IMG/VR virus record: IMGVR_UViG_3300037140_000192
Coordinates: 1 to 56,996 of that record
Direction: 5' to 3' (one strand)
Origin: a virus
DNA length: 56,996 bases
Shown in pieces: positions 46,771-55,290 of the stretch. The notes under the pieces were generated by a model. That model did not search any database and was not told the origin of the DNA. It saw nothing but the letters and a program-made list of their open reading frames with translations. Each line of letters starts with the position of its first letter. Position 1 is the first letter of the stretch. A program made the translations under genes and the position numbers.

Positions 46771-47897
46771 TTACCGCCGCCGGAATCCTCTTCATCGCGC
46801 CCAACGGCAACTGCTTACTATTAAAGCGTTCTGACAAAGGCGACATGCCGGGTTACTGGTGCTTCCCCGGCGGCAAGCAGGAAGGCGATGAGACCCTAGA
46901 GGAATGCGCTGTCCGCGAAGCCAAAGAGGAATGTGGTTCTATCCCCAAGGGGGATTTGACCCCTTGGACCCGCTCCATTAGCGCCCCACAGGCCCTTGCC
47001 AGCCCTATTCCGGCCCCTGCCCCCATAGCAGCCCTGGAAAGCCCGCCACAACCCACCACAGCCCCGCTCGTTGCGACCCCGCCCCAGGAACAGACGGACT
47101 TCACCACGTTTATACAGCAGGTCGATGATGAGTTTATGGTAAAGCTGGACGGGGAACATGTAGGCTGGTGCTGGGCACCACTGAATAACCCGCCCCAGCC
47201 TTTACATCCAGGCTGCCAGATTGCGATTGATCGTCTTACCATGAACGAGACCGGGGTGGCCCAGGCCATTGCCGATGGTCGACTTACAAGCCCGCAGCAT
47301 TACGACAACATGTGGCTCTTTGCCATTCGTATTACAGGAACCGGGGTTGCCTACCGCCACAAGCACAAGGAATTTGTCTGGCGCGATCCCGCCCTTTACA
47401 TGACCCCTGAATTCTTGGCCCGCTGTAATGGTAAGCCAGTCATCATGGAGCACCCTAAGAAGGGCTTTTTGAATAGCAAGGAATTTGCCGACCGCATCAT
47501 CGGGACAACCGTGCTGCCTTACCTGAAAGAGGTCGAGCAGGAGGTTTGGGGCATCATCGCCATTTACGATGACGAAGCCGCCACCATGATGCGGGATGAA
47601 CAATTATCTACATCACCCTGTGTCGTCTTCCGCGATCCCACGGTTAACAATACCGTTGAATTGGAAGATGGTAGCAAACTGTTGATTGAGGGCTTGCCAA
47701 GTCTTTACGATCATATTGCGGTCGTTCGCGCCGGGGTCTGGGATAAAGGTGGCGATCCTGTTGGTGTTCTTAACCAAGAGATTGCTGCGGATGCTGTTGA
47801 AGAGGAAAGTCGTCCACTTTATAATGATCGACAGCTTGGTCGTGCCTTTACTCTTTTACATATTCACTCTAAAAACGTGGTAACCCGCTCACGATGA
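46767..47897 (+). CDS. Nudix hydrolase domain fused to DUF2213-like prohead protease
   Basis: 376 residues. A complete Nudix box G36-x5-E-x7-REAKEECG lies in GGKQEGDETLEECAVREAKE; a Pro/Ala-rich linker interrupts the domain before EHVGWCWAPL. From ~165 on, a DUF2213-like segment (NGKPVIMEHPKKGFLNSKEF, LPYLKEVEQEVWGIIAIYDD, LSTSPCVVFRDP, YDHIAVVRAG), a family found where prohead proteases and scaffolds are encoded. The last ~40 residues (DRQLGRAFTLLHIHSKNVVT) look unlike the rest and abut the GIY-YIG gene, so the C-terminus may be truncated or replaced. Confidence 0.75.
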   Translation: MITAAGILFIAPNGNCLLLKRSDKGDMPGYWCFPGGKQEGDETLEECAVREAKEECGSIPKGDLTPWTRSISAPQALASPIPAPAPIAALESPPQPTTAPLVATPPQEQTDFTTFIQQVDDEFMVKLDGEHVGWCWAPLNNPPQPLHPGCQIAIDRLTMNETGVAQAIADGRLTSPQHYDNMWLFAIRITGTGVAYRHKHKEFVWRDPALYMTPEFLARCNGKPVIMEHPKKGFLNSKEFADRIIGTTVLPYLKEVEQEVWGIIAIYDDEAATMMRDEQLSTSPCVVFRDPTVNNTVELEDGSKLLIEGLPSLYDHIAVVRAGVWDKGGDPVGVLNQEIAADAVEEESRPLYNDRQLGRAFTLLHIHSKNVVTRSR

Positions 47898-48727
47898 AAG
47901 TTAAGGTTTCAAAAAGAATATATTACGTTTACGGTCTTTACCGGGATGTAAAAATGCTTGATCCTTTTTATATTGGAAAAGGGCAGCGTCGTCGTATAAA
48001 CTTCTCCGCCGCTGAAAATGTTGATGAGCATTGCACCAATATCCGCAAGCGAAATGCAATAAGAAAACGTATCCGTGAATTGGGGTTTGTACCAAGAAAA
48101 ATTATTCGCGGGCGTCTTTTGGAAAGAGACGCCCTTGCGTATGAATCCATACTAATTCTTAAATTTGGTAGGATTAATAACGGTACGGGCCGCTTGGCTA
48201 ATCTCACTGATGGTGGTGAGGGTATGTCCGGTCATATTCCTTCAAAAGAAACCAATGAAAAAAGACGAGCTTCCTTAACAGGTCGTAAACGCTCCCTGGA
48301 AGAATGTGCTGCTATTAGTGCGGGGAAGAAAGGTATTCCTGCGTGGAATAAAGGTAAGCCTTCCCCAAGGAAAGGTATACCAATTACCCAAGAGCATCGC
48401 GACAGTATAAGCCGGGGCCGCTTGGCAAGCAGCAAACCAAGCGAAGCCGCTAAGAAACTTTGGGCGGATGAAGCATACCGGGCTTCGATGTCTGGAAAGA
48501 ATAGTCCGATGTATGGGCGACCCCCGCCGGCTACAGCGCGTGAAGCTACTACAAAACGCAATAACAAGAATTGGGCCGATCCAATTTATCGCGCAAAACA
48601 AACAGAAATTAATCGCAAAGCAGCTAAAGATCGAATGTCTGACCCTGTTACGCGTGCCAGAACAATCGCAGCGGTAATCGCGTCTAATAAAAGACGCGCC
48701 AAGAAGAACAAACAAGCCGCTATTTAA
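47894..48727 (+). CDS. GIY-YIG homing endonuclease (inserted between protease and scaffold genes)
   Basis: 277 residues. GIY-YIG nuclease: YYVYGLYRD, FYIGKGQRRR, catalytic-type Arg/Glu helix (LAYESILILKFGRI), LTDGGEG. It is followed by NUMOD3-like repeats (GRKRSLEECAAISAGKKG, GIPITQEHRDSISRGR) and a basic helical C-terminus. ATGA overlap with the protease gene. A/T-rich codons in the first half point to recent acquisition. Confidence 0.83.
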   Translation: MKVKVSKRIYYVYGLYRDVKMLDPFYIGKGQRRRINFSAAENVDEHCTNIRKRNAIRKRIRELGFVPRKIIRGRLLERDALAYESILILKFGRINNGTGRLANLTDGGEGMSGHIPSKETNEKRRASLTGRKRSLEECAAISAGKKGIPAWNKGKPSPRKGIPITQEHRDSISRGRLASSKPSEAAKKLWADEAYRASMSGKNSPMYGRPPPATAREATTKRNNKNWADPIYRAKQTEINRKAAKDRMSDPVTRARTIAAVIASNKRRAKKNKQAAI

Positions 48728-48822
48728 TTCTACTTTTCCTAACCCGGACCAGCCTGCCCGCACTTGTTGGCCGGACCCATTACTATTTGCGGAATACCAC
48801 TCAAACCAAGGAGACGAATACA

Positions 48823-49680
48823 ATGGCAGACGTTAATAATGCCGACAAAGAGAATGCCGAGAAGGCGGACGCGGATGGCGGCCAGATGCTCGACAAAATC
48901 TTGAAAGGTGTAGACAGCGCGTGCTCTGCGATGGACAGCCTTAGCAAACGCATGGACGCAATGGACGGGCGCATGGACTCCATCGAGGACATGAAGAAGG
49001 CCAAGCCCGACGCCGACGAGGACATGGAAGAGGATGAACCCAAGCGTGTTGCTGCGGACAAGAAAGCCCGCAAGGACAGCAAGAAAGCCGATGCCGAGGA
49101 CGACAAGGAAGAAAAGGCTGACGCTGAAGACGACAAAGAGGAAAAGATGGCCGACAAAAAAGCCGATGCCGAGGACGAAAAGAAGGAAGAGGCCAAGGCT
49201 GACTCCGCCGCCCTTATGGCTGAAATCAATTCCCTCAAGGCCCGCATGGTTCCCCGCTCCGACGCGGATTACCGTTCGCTCATCGCCAGCCAGGCCAAGT
49301 TTGATACCGTCTACGCAGCGTTTGGCGATGCAGCCCCGCGCTTCCTGGACGGCGAGGCCCTACTTGCGTACCGCCGCCGTGTCACGACCGATCTGAAAAA
49401 GCACAGCGCGGTCTGGAAAGGCGTCGATCTGGATACCATCAAGAGCGACGAAGCTTTTGACATCGCGGAAAACCAGATCATGTCCGACAGCATGGGCGTG
49501 GCTTTGAATCCCACGGACATCCCGGTTGGTGTCCTGCGGGAAATCAAGAATCGCGACAAGACCGGTCGTGAGATCAGCACCTTCTACGGTCGTTCGAAGG
49601 ATTGGATGGGTTCATTCTCCGGTCCGGGTCGCAAGGCACGTATTGTTGCCCGGCCCAACGGCAACAACACCCTGAACTAA
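48823..49680 (+). CDS. scaffold-like acidic coiled-coil protein
   Basis: 285 residues; ATG at 48823 after AAGGAGACGAATACA. Residues 1-60 are helical, 60-130 are alternating Lys/Asp/Glu repeats (KADAEDDKEEKADAEDDKEE), and the C-terminal 150 form a folded domain (YRSLIASQAKFDTVYAAFGD, LLAYRRRVTTDLKKHSAVWK). The low-complexity charged coiled-coil plus conserved end matches the C-terminal part of DUF2213 protease-scaffold proteins, so this was probably one gene with 46767-47897 before the endonuclease inserted. The 95-base gap upstream holds an imperfect stem around GGACC/GGCCGG. Confidence 0.68.
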   Translation: MADVNNADKENAEKADADGGQMLDKILKGVDSACSAMDSLSKRMDAMDGRMDSIEDMKKAKPDADEDMEEDEPKRVAADKKARKDSKKADAEDDKEEKADAEDDKEEKMADKKADAEDEKKEEAKADSAALMAEINSLKARMVPRSDADYRSLIASQAKFDTVYAAFGDAAPRFLDGEALLAYRRRVTTDLKKHSAVWKGVDLDTIKSDEAFDIAENQIMSDSMGVALNPTDIPVGVLREIKNRDKTGREISTFYGRSKDWMGSFSGPGRKARIVARPNGNNTLN

Positions 49681-49693
49681 GAGGAACAAAATC

Positions 49694-50572
49694 ATGGTTG
49701 CGACTATCAACATTCAGCCCAATCTGACGACCAATGCAGCGGGTTCATTTCCGAATCCGTCTACCGGCGGCGTCATTCAGGGCACGGCTTACGGCGATCC
49801 CGCTGTCCGCTATCAGCTTGCCGGCGGTATCCTGGCAAGCACCGAAACCCTCCCCATGTGGGGCGGCGTTGCCATTACCGAGTACATTTCCCAGCCGGTC
49901 TCAGCAGGCGGACCGTTCAATACCGCCCTGGGGAATTCCATCATCCGGGCGACGACCGTAGCGGCCATTACCGGCTTCTCGGTCTTCGATCAGAACTACT
50001 CCGCCATTACCACCCCGACCTCGGAAGTGGGTCTGGTGGGCTCTGGCGGGATGGTCAACTTCTACCGCTACGGCTCCAACGCCCGCATCGCGGTGGCTTG
50101 CGATCCAACCCTGGTCGATCTCGAAACCGGCGTCATCAACCCGAATGTAAGCTGGGACCTGGTCAATCAGCTCCTTGTTCCTTACGTGGGCACGCTGACC
50201 ATCAGCTCCGGTACCTACAATAACACGACTGGCGTTGTTACCTTGACCATGTCGGCCCCGATTGCTTTCGGTCCCGGCGATTCGATCATTGTGTCAGCCC
50301 TGACAGGTACCGGTTCGTACGCGGGCCTTGATGGCACGTTTACCGCTTTGGCCGGCACTACGGGATCAACCGTGGTTTACAATGCCGGTGCAGGTGTGGG
50401 CGCTTCCACGATTACCGGCGGATCGCTGACTTTGGGTTCGGGCGCATCACATGCCCTGAATGCCCGAGTGCTGGAAGTCATTTCGTCCAACAACATGACC
50501 GTCACCTATAACGCGACTACGGGTAATGCCTCGTGGAATCGGAATAGTTGCGCGGCCATCATTCTGATCTAA
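49694..50572 (+). CDS. structural protein, decoration-like (292 aa)
   Basis: Starts 13 bp after the scaffold-like gene with AAGAGGAACAAAATC. Gly/Thr/Ser-rich beta protein (STGGVIQGTAYGDPAVRYQL, SGGMVNFYRYGSNARIAVAC). Residues about 165-245 (TLTISSGTYNNTTGVVTLTM ...) form a domain also found in the sheath-like ORF at 55859. Position directly before the major capsid gene fits a head-decoration or minor capsid protein. Confidence 0.65.
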   Translation: MVATINIQPNLTTNAAGSFPNPSTGGVIQGTAYGDPAVRYQLAGGILASTETLPMWGGVAITEYISQPVSAGGPFNTALGNSIIRATTVAAITGFSVFDQNYSAITTPTSEVGLVGSGGMVNFYRYGSNARIAVACDPTLVDLETGVINPNVSWDLVNQLLVPYVGTLTISSGTYNNTTGVVTLTMSAPIAFGPGDSIIVSALTGTGSYAGLDGTFTALAGTTGSTVVYNAGAGVGASTITGGSLTLGSGASHALNARVLEVISSNNMTVTYNATTGNASWNRNSCAAIILI

Positions 50573-50585
50573 GGAGACATAAAAC

Positions 50586-51608
50586 ATGTCAAGTCTTGCA
50601 CCAGCCCTCGTTACCGTTAGCCCCCACTATATGGAGCCCCGGATCATCCTGCCCTATACCCAGGCCAGCGGTGCGTTCGATACTCTCTATGGCGGGGAAA
50701 TGCAGACCCGCCTGTCGGACGGCGATCTGTATGCTTATGTAAAACGCATGGACGTCCGCAACAAGGTTGCTGCCGGCCAGTCCGCCTACAACAACCTGCC
50801 GTCGATCAGCACCACCATCTCGCTGGTATCCACGCCCACCTATCTGCTCCGGGTGCGCGCGGAATACGATCATCACGATACCGCTGCCAACGCCCGATGG
50901 GGCGTCAGCATTGTCGAGGCCCAGCGCCTCGGTATGCGGCAGGGTCATTTCCAGCTTGCCCGCACGGGCCTTCTCTCTGGCTTTAATCCGGCCAACGGCG
51001 AGGGCTTGCTCCACGCATCTGGAGCGACCACCGTCAGCCTGCCCCCGGATGCGTTTAACAACGATACCATCGTCACCTACGACAACGGTCAACTGGCTTT
51101 CTACATTCTCAGCCAGATTCTTGCGATCAAGACCCGTACCAATACCCTGGGTATTGGCCGCAAGTTTACCATCCTGGGACCGCAGCGTGATCTGGGCCAG
51201 ATGGAATACCCCAACATCGTCCAGCTTACGCAATTCCAACGCGTGGGTGCCGGCACGACCTCGACCGCCGGTGTGGTCAAGGAAGTTCTGGATACCAATG
51301 ATGATGAAATTCTGTGGTGCTATGACGACACCCTGATCGGTGCTGGCAGCGGCGGTGCGGATGCCATTATCATCACCATGCCAGAAGTCCAGAAGCCGGA
51401 TGGCGGCAAGATCAACACCAACGAGTTCGCCAAGCTGGAGCCGGGCTTCGACGCCTGCACCCTTCAGTACAATGACATGGCAGCCCCGCGTGAGATTCCG
51501 ACGCCCATCCCCGGCGGCGCAATCGATGTGTTGTCCGAATGGCGCATCTCTTCCGGCTGGGCCGTCCGCCCGGAAGCTGTAACTGTGTTATCAGCGACCT
51601 ACGAATAA
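50586..51608 (+). CDS. major capsid protein (DUF2184-like)
   Basis: 340 residues; ribosome site AAGGAGACATAAAAC. Patterns PHYMEPRIILPYTQASGAFD, MQTRLSDGDLYAYVKRMDVR, YLLRVRAEYDHHDTAANARW and the C-terminal LSEWRISSGWAVRPEAVTVL are typical of the DUF2184 HK97-fold capsid family used by several alphaproteobacterial phages. Assembly subunit of the head shell. A homing-endonuclease cassette follows 12 nt after its stop, in the manner often seen next to essential virion genes. Confidence 0.78.
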   Translation: MSSLAPALVTVSPHYMEPRIILPYTQASGAFDTLYGGEMQTRLSDGDLYAYVKRMDVRNKVAAGQSAYNNLPSISTTISLVSTPTYLLRVRAEYDHHDTAANARWGVSIVEAQRLGMRQGHFQLARTGLLSGFNPANGEGLLHASGATTVSLPPDAFNNDTIVTYDNGQLAFYILSQILAIKTRTNTLGIGRKFTILGPQRDLGQMEYPNIVQLTQFQRVGAGTTSTAGVVKEVLDTNDDEILWCYDDTLIGAGSGGADAIIITMPEVQKPDGGKINTNEFAKLEPGFDACTLQYNDMAAPREIPTPIPGGAIDVLSEWRISSGWAVRPEAVTVLSATYE

Positions 51609-51620
51609 CGTAGTTAGATC

Positions 51621-51696
51621 CGGCTAGGGGGATACCCCGAAGAGTAGGCTATCCACCTACCTGCCGTGTCTTCACTTTGGATTGAACCGGGAGGTT
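51621..51696 (+). promoter_or_regulatory. structured leader of GIY-YIG gene (copy B)
   Basis: P1 CGGC 51621-51624 with GCCG 51663-51666; P2 GGGG 51627-51630 with CCCC 51635-51638; P3 GTAGG 51644-51648 with CCTAC 51656-51660, closing loop CTATCCA; loop ATCCA pairs with TGGAT 51678-51682. It ends GAACCGGGAGGTT before the GTG. All five P3 pairs differ from copy A (9531-9608) yet stay complementary, while loop and junction bases are kept. Confidence 0.5.
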
Positions 51697-51699
51697 CTT

Positions 51700-52305
51700 G
51701 TGGCAAAAAGAATACCGTGGTGCGCGTTCTGTGTTTACATTTATTTTCGTTTGACTGGAATTCCTTGTTATGTTGGACAAGGAAATAAAGACCGACCTTT
51801 TAAGCACATTAAAAGAGCTTTACGAGGTCAACACACTAATCTTCATCTGGCCCGCATTATTCGTGGAACAAAAGGTAAGCTACCTGTTTGTGTAATTAGA
51901 ACTGGCTTAACGCGTAAAGAAGCCGTTGAAATGGAAATGGCTTTGATTAAAGTAATAGGTCGGGAAGATTTAGGAACAGGCCCGCTTGTTAATCGAACGG
52001 ATGGTGGGGAAGGCCCTACAAATATGATTTTTTCCAAATCTGCCAGAAAGAAAATTAGTCAAGCCGGGTTGGGTAACCAATACGCTGTTGGTGGATCGAA
52101 AGACCCCGAAGTTCGACGCAAAGCAGATGCAATTCGTTCAAAAGCATCTTTAGAGATGTGGGCCGATAAGAAACGACGTGCAGAAATTGTCACGGCTCAA
52201 AAGGCTTTTTGGACACCAGCAAAACGTAAAGCACAAGGTAAACGAATATCTGAATGGGTACGTGCTGCCAAACTAAGAAAAGCACTAGAACTACTTACTA
52301 CTTAA
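51700..52305 (+). CDS. GIY-YIG homing endonuclease (downstream of major capsid gene)
   Basis: 201 residues from GTG at 51700 (GGGAGG 6 nt upstream). FCVYIYFRLTGIPCYVGQGN holds the GIY-like and YVG elements; catalytic helix EAVEMEMALIKVIG, then NRTDGGEGPTN. The C-terminal part is a short basic NUMOD3-like region (SKSARKKISQAGLGNQYAVG) and a basic helix. Its own leader and A/T-rich codons mark an inserted cassette. Related to, but not a close copy of, the gene at 9614. Confidence 0.8.
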   Translation: MAKRIPWCAFCVYIYFRLTGIPCYVGQGNKDRPFKHIKRALRGQHTNLHLARIIRGTKGKLPVCVIRTGLTRKEAVEMEMALIKVIGREDLGTGPLVNRTDGGEGPTNMIFSKSARKKISQAGLGNQYAVGGSKDPEVRRKADAIRSKASLEMWADKKRRAEIVTAQKAFWTPAKRKAQGKRISEWVRAAKLRKALELLTT

Positions 52306-52326
52306 ACCATCTAACAGGAGGTCCAA

Positions 52327-52896
52327 ATGCAATTCAATTCCACTACAGCAACCGGGGCGCTGTACATTGCCAACGCCCGCAAACAAGATCATCTCTTTGA
52401 ATTCCGCCTGAGCGGTCAAAAGACCCCAAGGCGTTACCCGATTCCGTCGCTAACCCAAGTTAATATCGGGGGCCGCAACGGGCTGACTGGCATGGAGATC
52501 GAACAGATCGTCAAACAGCACCGCAAGTATGGGTTGGTATCGGTTGATGAAATTGACCACACCCGCCCGTTCATTGGCCTGATCTACTCAACCAACAAGC
52601 CAGTCAGCGTCGCCAACCTGCAATTTACCATCAAGCACAACGACGAGGTGCTGATGGAAAGAGGTCAGGAAATTCGCAAGGCGGCGGCCATCGCTACCAA
52701 TAACGCGCTGGAAAGCAGCCCGGAATTGAAGCGTATGGGGGCGAATATTGATGAGCTGGAAATGACTATCGTGGAGCAGGAAACCAAATCAAACCCGGAG
52801 CCGACTTTGGCCGAGGGCGTGGTGGTCTCCAAGGATGCCCGCGAAGAGAACGAGCCGCAAGGCAAGCGTCAAGCCCGCAAGGCACGTAGCCGGTGA
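52327..52896 (+). CDS. hypothetical head-tail protein (189 aa)
   Basis: ATG after ACAGGAGGTCCAA, a near-consensus ribosome site. Beta-rich N-terminal region (STTATGALYIANARKQDHLF, RRYPIPSLTQVNIGGRNG), helical middle, and an acidic then very basic tail (AREENEPQGKRQARKARSR). No recognised family; position after the capsid gene suggests a head-completion or structural role. Confidence 0.65.
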   Translation: MQFNSTTATGALYIANARKQDHLFEFRLSGQKTPRRYPIPSLTQVNIGGRNGLTGMEIEQIVKQHRKYGLVSVDEIDHTRPFIGLIYSTNKPVSVANLQFTIKHNDEVLMERGQEIRKAAAIATNNALESSPELKRMGANIDELEMTIVEQETKSNPEPTLAEGVVVSKDAREENEPQGKRQARKARSR

Positions 52897-53387
52897 GTAT
52901 CACTGACCCGCCGACCTTGGCGGGCTTCTCAAGTTGGGTATACGGTGTGATGGGGGTGCCGGTATCGGCACTCCCCACCAACTCCCCTGCCCTGGCTTTC
53001 GCCTACGACTTTGCAATCGCAATTGTTAACCCGGCCTTGGCTGGGCAATCGTGGGGGCCATGTTATCCAGGATCGTTCTATAGTGGTCCTTTGTATACCG
53101 CAGCGGTTTATAATTTGGGTGGGGACAACCTGATCAACTATGCCCCCGACACAGGAACAACGACCCCGCCCACCTATTGGGCTATGCTCCGAGCGCAGTT
53201 CAAGATCAACGCGTTTGTTGCTGGGGTGATTTCCAGCACGTCGGATCAGAGTACATCGGAGAGCCTTGAGGTGATTGAGGCGGCTAAGACTTTCCTTCTG
53301 TCGGACCTTCAGAATTTGAAAACTCCGTATGGTCGCGCGTACCTTGCAATCGCGATGCGATTTGGGTCGTTGTGGGGACTGTCATAG
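52893..53387 (+). CDS. putative head-tail connector protein (164 aa)
   Basis: GTG overlapping the upstream TGA (GTGA). Aromatic/Pro-rich N-terminus (GFSSWVYGVMGVPVSALPTN), then SFYSGPLYTAAVYNLGGDNL and a helical end. The pattern of a conserved small protein after the capsid gene fits a head-completion or connector role, but I do not recognise a family. Confidence 0.58.
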   Translation: MSITDPPTLAGFSSWVYGVMGVPVSALPTNSPALAFAYDFAIAIVNPALAGQSWGPCYPGSFYSGPLYTAAVYNLGGDNLINYAPDTGTTTPPTYWAMLRAQFKINAFVAGVISSTSDQSTSESLEVIEAAKTFLLSDLQNLKTPYGRAYLAIAMRFGSLWGLS

Positions 53388-53389
53388 AA

Positions 53390-53875
53390 ATGCCAATCTT
53401 ACATCTCGGAATTTTAGATTTACCTTACAAACACCCACCCAAGACGCAAGCCAAGGCCCGCAAGGGAAAGGCTGCCCGCCCAAAGAAGGGTGTCAGCACG
53501 ACGACTACTGGTGAGGTGGCTGAGATATTGGAACGGAAATATCACGTGATGGAAGTGTATTTCCAGCTAAACGAAAAGCCTATTGTGGCTGATCTGACTG
53601 CAAAGCTGCAAAGCTCCCTGGACAGGGTCATGATGGGTGGGCCAATCCCCACCAACCCTTTCGCTGGGGCCACAGATAAGATCGAGACGGGCTTCAAGAA
53701 ATTCCTCAGCAATCAGGAGATGGAGCAGATTGGCTACCCCGGCGTGCCAACAATGGCCGCGCTGAAAGGGGTCAACCCGCGCCTTGCCCATCCCTATGCC
53801 AAAGGCAATCCACGCCGACCTTCTTTTATTGCGACGGGCCAGTACATGACAAATTTTAAGGCATGGATTTCGTAA
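53390..53875 (+). CDS. putative tail-completion/morphogenesis protein (161 aa)
   Basis: ATG at 53390, just after the upstream TAG. A basic linker (TQAKARKGKAARPKKGVSTT) is followed by a folded part (YHVMEVYFQLNEKPIVADLT, LDRVMMGGPIPTNPFAGATD) and a C-terminus with GYPGVPTMAALKGVNPRLAH. Probably a virion morphogenesis factor, from its position only. Confidence 0.6.
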   Translation: MPILHLGILDLPYKHPPKTQAKARKGKAARPKKGVSTTTTGEVAEILERKYHVMEVYFQLNEKPIVADLTAKLQSSLDRVMMGGPIPTNPFAGATDKIETGFKKFLSNQEMEQIGYPGVPTMAALKGVNPRLAHPYAKGNPRRPSFIATGQYMTNFKAWIS

Positions 53876-53876
53876 C

Positions 53877-54200
53877 ATGATACCCATGAAATCGACCCAA
53901 GACAAAGCCATTCAGAACCCCACGTCCCATCAATTTATTCCTGGGTTGGGTTACATTGACCACGGCGAAGAGGTCGGGGGGAAAAGGATGCTCCCCGCTT
54001 TTAAAGCGTGTCGTCCTGGACCGAAAGCCAAGGAAGAATCGTTGCACAATCTGACCAACGCTTACGGGACAAACACGGTCATGCGCTGGCGCGGCGGCGC
54101 GTGGTGGCATCCTACCTCAATCAGGGCTGGTAACCGCATGGCTTGGGGGCCTGAGTATTTTGGCAAACAAGGCTGGACCTATAAAGGACCCGCTAAATAA
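53877..54200 (+). CDS. hypothetical protein (107 aa)
   Basis: Starts two bases after the previous stop region. Basic, Gly/Trp-rich (NTVMRWRGGAWWHPTSIRAG, PEYFGKQGWTYKGPAK). No recognised fold. Ends directly before the next ATG (54201), so the operon is uninterrupted. Confidence 0.62.
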   Translation: MIPMKSTQDKAIQNPTSHQFIPGLGYIDHGEEVGGKRMLPAFKACRPGPKAKEESLHNLTNAYGTNTVMRWRGGAWWHPTSIRAGNRMAWGPEYFGKQGWTYKGPAK

Positions 54201-55277
54201 ATGGTTGGCGTTGCCGAGGCGTCCGGCACACAAGGGACACCGCTAGAAGCCGCCATCAAGCTGGGGCTGGACACCCTTTCGCTTGACCAGACGATCACGT
54301 TCAACAAATACGTGCGCCTGGTCCTGCCTTTGGATGGTTTCGTCTTTTGGGTCAAAGCCGGTCTGGTCGCATCGACCCATTCAGCCCTTTACAATACCTC
54401 GCTCTATAACGAGGCCAATTACAACGCACCGTATTTACCGCCCCCCGATCCCTCGACCCTGTCGATCACGATCCAAGGCTCGCTGCATTACGCCACGATG
54501 ATGCAGCAAGAGTCCGCTGAGAACTTTTCGATCAATCAGGTGGTGTTTACCGCCGAGAGCAAGATCGACGCCTTCAATCAGATTGGCCCCAATGTCCTGT
54601 ATATTGCAGAGCCTTTGGACCCGCCGCTGGAAGGCATCCGCTTTGCTTTCTCACAGCGCGCCCCGTACTACGAGCAGGCCAATCTGTACCATTATTCCGG
54701 TCAGGCGATCTACGCCGACATGGAAACCCAGATCATCGACGAAGTAGAACAGATCAATACCAGCCAACAGATTGTCTCCAATAGCCTGCCGATCTGGTTG
54801 TCAATGAACAATTGGGATCAAATGCCTTGGGATGCGTTTGGTAATGATGTCCCGCTGTTCCCGTCCTTTTTGGCCCAGCAAAACCTGCGCCCACCCTTTG
54901 GCACGGTCCATATTGGGGAAGAGGATACCGAAGCGTTGCAGGATTTTCCTACGCTGGGGCCGACCTATTCGCACAGCCAGCTTTGCCGAGACAAGGTCCG
55001 GATCACTTTTTACGGTCTGAATAACAATACCGCGTTGGGCTTCCAGGATTTTGTCAACCAGTTCAGCACCAACTACGGCACGCTGGGTATTACCAACATG
55101 CCGGTTATGCGCGACGAAAAACGACAACAGACAGAGCTGCTCGCCATCGCCCAAAAGAAGTCAATTCTGTTTGATGTAACATATAATCAGTCGCAAGCCC
55201 GCAACATTGCCCGGCAACTGATCAAACGGGCAATCCCATCCTACATCTTTGGTTCCAACCTGTCCTACAACATCTAA
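54201..55277 (+). CDS. hypothetical tail structural protein (358 aa)
   Basis: Soluble protein with alternating beta and helical parts (TFNKYVRLVLPLDGFVFWVK, STLSITIQGSLHYATMMQQE, FAFSQRAPYYEQANLYHYSG). The length, position before a sheath-like ORF and absence of enzyme motifs suggest a baseplate, neck or tail protein. No family recognised with confidence. Confidence 0.62.
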   Translation: MVGVAEASGTQGTPLEAAIKLGLDTLSLDQTITFNKYVRLVLPLDGFVFWVKAGLVASTHSALYNTSLYNEANYNAPYLPPPDPSTLSITIQGSLHYATMMQQESAENFSINQVVFTAESKIDAFNQIGPNVLYIAEPLDPPLEGIRFAFSQRAPYYEQANLYHYSGQAIYADMETQIIDEVEQINTSQQIVSNSLPIWLSMNNWDQMPWDAFGNDVPLFPSFLAQQNLRPPFGTVHIGEEDTEALQDFPTLGPTYSHSQLCRDKVRITFYGLNNNTALGFQDFVNQFSTNYGTLGITNMPVMRDEKRQQTELLAIAQKKSILFDVTYNQSQARNIARQLIKRAIPSYIFGSNLSYNI

Positions 55278-55290
55278 GGAGAATAAGTTA

